From: JBILVQ01 sp044370375
Lineage (GTDB): Bacteria; Bacteroidota; Bacteroidia; UBA4408
Length of the DNA stretch: 11,070 nucleotides
Reading direction: 5' to 3'
Assembly (NCBI GenBank): GCA_044370375.1
Contig: JBILVQ010000094.1
Location: 1-11,070 of the forward strand
Positions 5,227 to 11,070 of the stretch are shown piece after piece. A program made the translations under genes and the position numbers. The notes under the pieces were generated by a model that was given only the letters and a program-made list of their open reading frames with translations, was not told where the DNA came from and ran no database searches. The stretch's first letter is position 1. The number at the start of each line of letters is the position of its first letter.

Positions 5227-8200
5227 TTAAAAGGTTAGTTTAATGCCGGCCATAAGGGTTCTGGTCTGCGGTGTTTGATAGGAGGGACCTGAGAAAGAAA
5301 CATTGCCCTGCTGTGAATTGGGGTCAACATTCCGCAATACCTCCGGATCCCAGCCCGGATACTTTGTAAAGGTGATAAGATTTCCTCCGTTCAGGAATAT
5401 CCTAACCTGTTGCATTTTAATTTTTTCGCAGAGGTTTTTAGGTAAATTGTAGCCAAGGGTTACTGAACGCAATCGAATGAAAGAGCCATCAAACAAAAAA
5501 CGATCAGAGTTGATGGCCGTGTAGTTGTTCAAGGATGGCACTGCATTCGAAGGATTGTCTTTGGTCCAAGCATCTTGTATTTCAGGACGCTGGGCCTGGT
5601 TTTGCCAGTTGCCTATTTGCTGTTTGGCAGGATCATCGTATATCGTATTGCCATAAACAAAATTCCAAAGAAAGCTTAAATCAAAACCTTTGTAGGCAAA
5701 GCTATTGTTGATACCGCCAATGAATTTAGGAACGGGATTTCCGGCTGCAACCCGGTTATCATAAAAATTACCGGTGGCATTGGCAAAGGTCATTACATTA
5801 CCATACCGGTCGTAAAACAATTCCGTTCCCGCCTTTACCTGATTTTGTACCTGAACACCATTGGCATCCAATTTAGCACTTCCATCCGCATTGTAAGCAG
5901 CAATTTCGCCATCGCTCTGTTGCACTCCGGCATAGCGTACCACAAAAGTTTGTCCTACCGGATATCCTTCTAAAACCCTTCCTTCACCGGGTTGTCCGCT
6001 TTCAAAAGCATCGGCAGGCAAATCGGCTAAATCCTTCACCGTGTTGCGATTTACAGCAATGTTGAAATCGGTAAACCACTGAAATTTTCCATCAATGTTT
6101 TTGGTATTAATGGTTACTTCAACACCATTGTTATTCAAACGGCCTATGTTCTGCAATACACCGGCATAACCTGATGAGGTGGGCACATTTAAATACAACA
6201 AAAGATCTTCTGAATTTTTGTTGTAGTAATTGATGCTGGCAGCTAAACGGTTATTGAAAAAGGCCACATCCAAGTTTATATCAAAGCTCTCGGCCTTTTC
6301 CCAACTAAGATCTCTGTTTTCTAAACTACCCGGTACAATGCCTTGTTGTCCGTTATATCCATTGGTGGAATTGTAAACACCGCGCCATGCATAATCGCCA
6401 ATAGAGGCATTCCCGGTTCTACCGTAACTGGCTCTTAACTTTAGAAAGCTAATGGCTTTTACGTTTTTCAAAAATGCTTCTTCGTTGATAATCCAGCCTG
6501 CACTCAATGCCGGAAATAGTCCGAATTTATTGCCCGGGCCAAACTTCGATGAACCATCGTAACGCAAAGATCCTTCCACCGTATAGCGGTCCTTCAACTG
6601 ATATTTGGCTTTGCTGAAATAGGATAAAAAGCTGTAAGCGGTTGCATAATTATATCCGGTCAATAACAAGGCATTGGTGGGTTCGGTCAATGCATCATTG
6701 GCAAAGCCTACGCCTCGTAAACCAACTCCGCGGGTGTTCGATTTTTGTACTTCGTTACCCAACAAAAAACTGATGTTATGAATTTCTTTCAATCTTTTGG
6801 AGTAGGTAAGATAGCTCGAACTGGTCCAGTTAAAAACGTTGGTTCTGCGGTCCCATGCTTCTGATTGGCTGGCACTATCTTGTGTGTTTCTGAAATTAAA
6901 TTCACTTTCCAGTTGACTGAAAACATCAAATCCAAAAACAGTCCTGAAGCTTAAGTCAGGTAGGATTTTGTAATCGGCCGAAACATTGGAGATATTTCTG
7001 AATCCTTTGGAAACAAATTCACGGGTGGCCAACTGCCAGGCAGGATTGGCATAGGGGTCGTTGAAGGTTCCATTCGGATTTTCGATGGGTAGGTAGGGGA
7101 GTCTTTGCTGCGCTGCTCCCAAACCACCGTTATCGCCAATGGGAACACGGTTGTTGATGGAGTAGGAGAAATTGGAGCTTACACCAAATTTTAAACGACT
7201 GCTGGCTTGGTTATCAAGGTTGATTCTTCCATTCACTCTTTGGTAATCGTTGCCTACCAAAAATCCTTTTTCATTTCTGTAACTACCACCAACATAAAAG
7301 GTTGTTTTTTCATTTCCTCCCATGGCATTCAAATTGGCTACCTGCAGGGTTCCCTGACGGATAGCGGTTTTTATCCAATCCGATCCGCCCAATGCTGCAA
7401 AGGAATCAGCTTGCGCTCTGGTGAATGGTTTATTATCCCAAAAGCCGACTACTGCATCTTTTTTTTCTGCATCACCTGTGGATTCAATGGACGCTTTGTC
7501 GCGTAGCGCAAGATGCTCTTCTGCACTTAATAAATCAAGGATGTTGGTAGGGTTCAAGGTTCCTACCGAATAATCAGCATTAAAGGTGGTCTTGCCTTCT
7601 TTTCCTCTTTTGGTGGTGATTAAAATTACGCCATTGGCACCGCGCGATCCATAAATGGCAGTGGCTGCGGCATCTTTTAATATTTCCATCGATTCAATAT
7701 CGGATGGATTTAAATCGGCAAGTGCATTGGTTCCTGAACCCAAACTACCGCCTGCAAAATTTCCGGTGGTCATTGGAATTCCGTCAATCACATACAATGG
7801 TTGAGAACCTGCAGTGATGGAATTGGTTCCCCTGATGTTAATTTTGACCGGGGCTCCCGCTACGCCATTGGCAGCCGTTACCTGTACTCCGGCCGCTCTT
7901 CCCTGAATGGCTTGTTCAAAACTTGGCGCAACGGTGTTGTTAATGTCTTTGGCTTTGATGGTGGAGATACTGCCGGTAACATCTCTTTTTTGCTCGAGTC
8001 CGTATCCAACGACCACCACTTGATCAAGTTGTAAAGCATCTTCTTTCAAACTAACACTGAGGCTTTGGTCACCGTTGCTAAAATCTATGCTTTGTCGTTG
8101 TTTGGCATAGCCAAGGGCACTCACCAGTATGCTCAGTTTTTTTCGGGGAAGTCCGCTCAACTTATAGTTGCCGTCTAAATCTGCAGCAGTGGCCTGGGTG

Positions 8201-8364
8201 GTTCCTTCAACGCTAATGGTGGCCCCAATCAGTGGCTCATTTTTGCTATCGGTAATCTTTCCGCTTAGGCTGGCATCCTGGGCCATTGCATTGCCGCATA
8301 ACAAAAGGAAAAATAGGGGAAGAAATAGTAAAGTATTTGCAAAAACTGGTCGTTTGTTTTCCAT
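5227..8364 (-). CDS. SusC/RagA family TonB-dependent outer-membrane transporter
   Basis: This 1045-residue barrel imports a bound nutrient with energy from TonB, capped by the SusD-like lipoprotein. In order: a signal peptide (1-28, cut after GNAMA before Gln29); a carboxypeptidase-regulatory-like domain (about 33-108, GKITDSKNEPLIGATISVEG); a TonB-box-like DQVVVVGYG (114-122) followed by KRDVTGSIS; the plug (about 125-255) with IRGTNSITAGSQPLYVIDG and DAAATAIYGSRGANGVILIT; then the 22-strand barrel ending TRTLMAGIKLTF, whose last Phe suits BAM assembly. Length and all landmarks are normal and no DUF for anti-sigma signalling (STN) is seen at the N-terminus, so signalling to a FecR-type partner is unlikely. 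A weak -7-like box (TACTTTTA, minus strand, 8390-8383) lies about 20 bases before the ATG with no clear -33 partner, so it may have its own promoter in the 185-bp gap after the patatin gene. Confidence 0.95.
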   Translation of the reverse strand: MENKRPVFANTLLFLPLFFLLLCGNAMAQDASLSGKITDSKNEPLIGATISVEGTTQATAADLDGNYKLSGLPRKKLSILVSALGYAKQRQSIDFSNGDQSLSVSLKEDALQLDQVVVVGYGLEQKRDVTGSISTIKAKDINNTVAPSFEQAIQGRAAGVQVTAANGVAGAPVKINIRGTNSITAGSQPLYVIDGIPMTTGNFAGGSLGSGTNALADLNPSDIESMEILKDAAATAIYGSRGANGVILITTKRGKEGKTTFNADYSVGTLNPTNILDLLSAEEHLALRDKASIESTGDAEKKDAVVGFWDNKPFTRAQADSFAALGGSDWIKTAIRQGTLQVANLNAMGGNEKTTFYVGGSYRNEKGFLVGNDYQRVNGRINLDNQASSRLKFGVSSNFSYSINNRVPIGDNGGLGAAQQRLPYLPIENPNGTFNDPYANPAWQLATREFVSKGFRNISNVSADYKILPDLSFRTVFGFDVFSQLESEFNFRNTQDSASQSEAWDRRTNVFNWTSSSYLTYSKRLKEIHNISFLLGNEVQKSNTRGVGLRGVGFANDALTEPTNALLLTGYNYATAYSFLSYFSKAKYQLKDRYTVEGSLRYDGSSKFGPGNKFGLFPALSAGWIINEEAFLKNVKAISFLKLRASYGRTGNASIGDYAWRGVYNSTNGYNGQQGIVPGSLENRDLSWEKAESFDINLDVAFFNNRLAASINYYNKNSEDLLLYLNVPTSSGYAGVLQNIGRLNNNGVEVTINTKNIDGKFQWFTDFNIAVNRNTVKDLADLPADAFESGQPGEGRVLEGYPVGQTFVVRYAGVQQSDGEIAAYNADGSAKLDANGVQVQNQVKAGTELFYDRYGNVMTFANATGNFYDNRVAAGNPVPKFIGGINNSFAYKGFDLSFLWNFVYGNTIYDDPAKQQIGNWQNQAQRPEIQDAWTKDNPSNAVPSLNNYTAINSDRFLFDGSFIRLRSVTLGYNLPKNLCEKIKMQQVRIFLNGGNLITFTKYPGWDPEVLRNVDPNSQQGNVSFSGPSYQTPQTRTLMAGIKLTF

Positions 8365-8549
8365 AAAACTTGTTTGAAGCCATAAAAGTATAAAAAAATT
8401 AATAGTGTCGTTTTAACACCATGAAAAATTTTTGTTGGCGGGATTTCTTTGAAGATGATTTGCCCAAAGCAGGAAAAACAGACCATTCATTCGGTTTTTT
8501 AGGCTTGTTGGATCAAGGACCATGTTGCCTATCGGGCTTTCGGTTTCGA

Positions 8550-10850
8550 TTAGTCCAAAACCCTTTTGTTGAAAATCAGGTATCCAAAGGTGAACAAAAA
8601 ACTCACCGGTTTTTCTTTGCCCTGATAGTAATTCAGGTTAAGGGATAATGGTCCTACCGGACTGTTGAATACGATGCTGCCCGAGCCAATCAAATACCTT
8701 TTGGAAAAGGCCGGACCATAATAAGGTCTTAAATTTTCATCTCTTAATATTTCCTTGTAAGGCTGATATAAATATCCTTCTAATCTAACATCAATATTTT
8801 TCTTGAACAAAATAAACACACTTCTTAGTCCAAAGGCGCTCCAGGCGTGGGCCCGGAAGGTTTCCAGAAAAAGAGTTCTGCTTTCGGGAATGGGATTAAA
8901 AGAGGGAGCAGCAAGAATACTAGCGGTATAATTGTTGAAGAAGGTTTGATCACTCCAGACTCCTTCCATGTAATAACCTAAACGAACAGGTCCGGATTTG
9001 ACAAAATAATTTTCATAAACCAAGCGTGCCGAAGCCCAATCATGGAATTTAGTAAAGAACAATTCGTTGGGCGAAGTGGTGCCTGGATTGGTAATTTCGT
9101 TACCATAAACATATCTCAATTTTAAGCTTAAAAAGGAACCGGTATTGGCAAATTGTTTTCTGTTGAGCGTATTTCTTTCATAAGCCAAATAGGGTGTTAT
9201 CATGATGAAATCTGTTCGGTCGGTGGTGTCGGTCTCTGAAAATGTTTTGGTTTGATAATAACGATCAAAGAGGTTAGAAGCCGCACCTCCGCCTACTAAT
9301 TTCCCTTTGTTACCCATAGGAATTCCAAAGTTAAGGTCTGCGGTATTTTCGTTTTGCAATAAAAAGGAAGGTTTGGATTCTTCAAAAAAGGCAGTGCTGC
9401 TTCTGAAAAAATCCCATCGATTTCTGGTAAAGGATGCTTCAAAATAGAAGGGATATTTGAATGGAAAATCAAAGCGTCCTTTTACCTGGTAGGAACCGTA
9501 TAATTTTCCGAAATAACTGTTGCCGTAAAGGGTCAATCCAATTCTACGCAAATAGTTGTATTGAAGGCCAATATAGGCCGCATTCACTGGTCGTGAGCTA
9601 AAGTTACCGCCAAAAGAAGCAAAGAGTGTTTTTTCTTTTTTTACTTTTAAACGAAGAACATAATTTTTTTCATCCGGCAGCAGTTGTGCAGTGGTAGAAA
9701 CCTGACTGAATTTTGGATCACCGGCCAAACGGAAATAATAGGGTTTAATTTTATCGAGGGATATACTATTGTTTTTTAAGCCAAGTAATTTTCTAACATA
9801 CTGCGACTGGGCTTTGTTCAGTCCTATAATTTCTAATTCGGAGAACACTACGTCCTGCCCTTTTTGTTGGAATTTTTTTCTTGTTTCGGCAAGTTCCAAA
9901 GGGCTTGTTCTTCGGCTGATCTTGCTTTTTATTTCTTCTATTTTTTCGCCTGCTGCTCTGCTGCCTTCCGCAATAATAGGGTCGGGTTCATTGAAATTAA
10001 ACAAGCCTACAATTCCGGTTTTAGGACTAATGACGATGGCATTGTCGGGCAACATTTTATTTGGGTCGCGGTTCACCAACATGCTTTTTACCTGCGAAAT
10101 CAAATTATCTTCGTTGGGTGCATTGATGTTTTCAGAAACATTGGAACCAATGATCAAATCGGGCAAAAAATAGTTTTGCATCACATCAACCGGGAAGTTG
10201 TTGTAAAGGCCACCATCTACATACAAGCTGTTGCCAATCACCACTGGTTTTAGATAAAAGGGATATGACATAGAGGCAAGGATGGATTGTCCTAAATCTC
10301 CGCTGCCCATGATGGCTTCACATTTGAGCGTAATATCAGAGGCCACACAGCGAAAGGGAATCATCAAACTATCAAAATTATTTTTGGCCACTGCATTGGG
10401 TTTTGCAAACATTTCCATGAGGGCAAAATCGAGGGGCAAAGGCGAAACAATATGGGTAGGAAGGGAGGTTAAAATAAAGGTATCCGGTGAGAATTTAAGA
10501 CTCACCCAAGAGGCATCCGTTTCCTTCTTTTTGAAAGAGTAAACATATTTTTCTTCGATTTCTCCGTTGGCCCATTTTTTAAACTTGGCCGATTGATACA
10601 GGGCTTCAATTTCGGAGGGCGAATAGCCGCTAGCATACAGTGCTCCAATGAGCGCACCAATGCTGGTTCCGCAGATATAGTCGATAGGAATATTGTTTTC
10701 TTCTAAAACTTTCAGCACCCCAATGTGAGCCAAACCATCGGAACCACCACCGCTCAGAACCACACCAACGCGCTGCGCCTGCAAGGTATTCCCCCAGCAG
10801 CTATGCATAAGCAGGAGCGTTGTGAGCAATATGCGGAGTTGGGGTTTCAA
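8550..10850 (-). CDS. Patatin-like phospholipase with POTRA and outer-membrane barrel (type Vd-like)
   Basis: The 766-residue protein joins a lipase to an outer-membrane anchor. The signal peptide covers about 1-25 (TLQA before Gln26). The patatin domain (about 28-300) has the oxyanion loop GGGSDG (34-39), nucleophile Ser63 in GTSIG (61-65) and the dyad Asp212 in DGG (212-214). A POTRA-like segment follows (about 332-405, VVFSELEIIGLNKAQSQYV...), then a BamA/D15-type 16-strand barrel (about 408-766) ending in FGYLIFNKRVLD. This is the layout of the PlpD-type (type Vd) autotransporters, whose lipase cleaves phospholipids; whether the lipase faces outward or the periplasm here is unknown. The usual Lys/Arg of the G-G-G-x-K/R-G loop is Asp38. 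Its ATG overlaps the stop of the upstream gene by four bases (ATGA), implying coupling. Confidence 0.92.
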   Translation of the reverse strand: MKPQLRILLTTLLLMHSCWGNTLQAQRVGVVLSGGGSDGLAHIGVLKVLEENNIPIDYICGTSIGALIGALYASGYSPSEIEALYQSAKFKKWANGEIEEKYVYSFKKKETDASWVSLKFSPDTFILTSLPTHIVSPLPLDFALMEMFAKPNAVAKNNFDSLMIPFRCVASDITLKCEAIMGSGDLGQSILASMSYPFYLKPVVIGNSLYVDGGLYNNFPVDVMQNYFLPDLIIGSNVSENINAPNEDNLISQVKSMLVNRDPNKMLPDNAIVISPKTGIVGLFNFNEPDPIIAEGSRAAGEKIEEIKSKISRRTSPLELAETRKKFQQKGQDVVFSELEIIGLNKAQSQYVRKLLGLKNNSISLDKIKPYYFRLAGDPKFSQVSTTAQLLPDEKNYVLRLKVKKEKTLFASFGGNFSSRPVNAAYIGLQYNYLRRIGLTLYGNSYFGKLYGSYQVKGRFDFPFKYPFYFEASFTRNRWDFFRSSTAFFEESKPSFLLQNENTADLNFGIPMGNKGKLVGGGAASNLFDRYYQTKTFSETDTTDRTDFIMITPYLAYERNTLNRKQFANTGSFLSLKLRYVYGNEITNPGTTSPNELFFTKFHDWASARLVYENYFVKSGPVRLGYYMEGVWSDQTFFNNYTASILAAPSFNPIPESRTLFLETFRAHAWSAFGLRSVFILFKKNIDVRLEGYLYQPYKEILRDENLRPYYGPAFSKRYLIGSGSIVFNSPVGPLSLNLNYYQGKEKPVSFLFTFGYLIFNKRVLD

Positions 10851-11070
10851 TGAATTCTTGCTTTAATTTGTTGATGTAGTTGAAGAAAATAGGGCACTGC
10901 TTTTTTTAGCCTTGAGCCATACCAGGAGAACATTTCTCCATCAACGAGGATGGTTGTTGCGCGGGGAAATTTTTCTTGAAATTCTTGCACATGTTTTTCA
11001 GCAAAGGGAAAAGGCTCAGAGCTAAGGAAAAGATAATCGGGGTCCAGGTCATTCATAAGAGCTTCACTTA
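10847..11070 (-). CDS. BtuF-like helical backbone metal receptor, 3' part (5' end outside the window)
   Basis: The minus-strand frame is open from the window edge (11070) to TGA 10847-10849, so only the last 73 or so residues are seen; the ATG at 11054-11056 is internal. The visible part contains LDPDYLFLSSEPFPFAEKH, then HVQEFQEKFPRATTILVDG and GEMFSWYGSRLKKAVPYF. These fit the C-terminal lobe of the short BtuF/FepB-like periplasmic binding proteins called helical backbone metal receptors, often annotated as cobalamin-binding proteins in Bacteroidota. The likely role is binding a corrinoid or iron chelate; the ligand cannot be fixed from this part. Members usually have about 250-270 residues. 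Its stop overlaps the patatin start by four bases, so the two are probably one transcript. Confidence 0.8.
   Translation of the reverse strand, partial: SEALMNDLDPDYLFLSSEPFPFAEKHVQEFQEKFPRATTILVDGEMFSWYGSRLKKAVPYFLQLHQQIKARIH

Noticed and set aside
8421..8648. A 75-codon plus-strand frame between the SusC and patatin genes
   Set aside because: Its second half is antisense to the patatin C-terminus and no promoter or family pattern supports it.
9769..10253. Two overlapping plus-strand frames of about 130 codons each
   Set aside because: Both are antisense to the patatin catalytic and linker region, whose frame is fully supported by motifs.

Overview
The window looks like a chromosomal segment of a Bacteroidota bacterium. 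The evidence is a SusC/SusD outer-membrane pair, a patatin fused to an outer-membrane barrel with the AQ-type signal-peptide end common in this phylum, no Shine-Dalgarno-like leaders, and good matches to the phylum's TTTG...TAnnTTTG promoter. The genus cannot be read from the sequence; a Sphingobacteriia/Chitinophagia-type organism is a guess.

The window has two halves. Positions 1-3704 are a visibly AT-rich accessory region with genes on the plus strand. It holds a possible protein tail at the left edge, a two-helix membrane protein with a BamE/SmpA-like tail (280-849), a DUF433/DUF5615 toxin-antitoxin pair (1743-2305), a broken GNAT-like gene (2517-3038) with an intact 56-residue partner (3043-3213), and a small Cys-rich lipoprotein (3432-3704). 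Between these genes lie long imperfect inverted repeats of about 130 bp (1131-1270 and 2321-2452, perhaps a third near 96-177). The two clear ones share end sequences (TAACAGCG on the left, CGCGG..CGTYAG on the right). The layout of gene, hairpin, gene pair, hairpin resembles a cassette array, but no integrase is present and the ends do not fully match the attC consensus. Upstream of the toxin-antitoxin pair is a dense regulatory block: a nested inverted repeat with three 10-bp tandem units, a near-perfect promoter, a 22-bp palindrome and a second promoter that would make an almost leaderless mRNA.

Positions 3777-11070 are ordinary Bacteroidota genes, all on the minus strand. In transcription order they are the 3' part of a BtuF-like metal/cobalamin-binding protein gene (cut by the window edge), a patatin-POTRA-barrel protein overlapping it by 4 bp, then after about 185 bp a SusC-like TonB-dependent transporter, a SusD-like lipoprotein 10 bp later, and a strong bidirectional terminator shared with the converging lipoprotein gene. 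SusC and SusD would form one outer-membrane uptake complex. No glycosidase, sigma/anti-sigma pair or sensor lies beside them here, so the substrate is unknown.

I see no wholly new system proven by sequence. The best candidates for novelty are the attC-like hairpin family with the small gene modules between its members, and the GNAT-like plus 56-residue partner module, whose first gene has decayed while the partner stays open.
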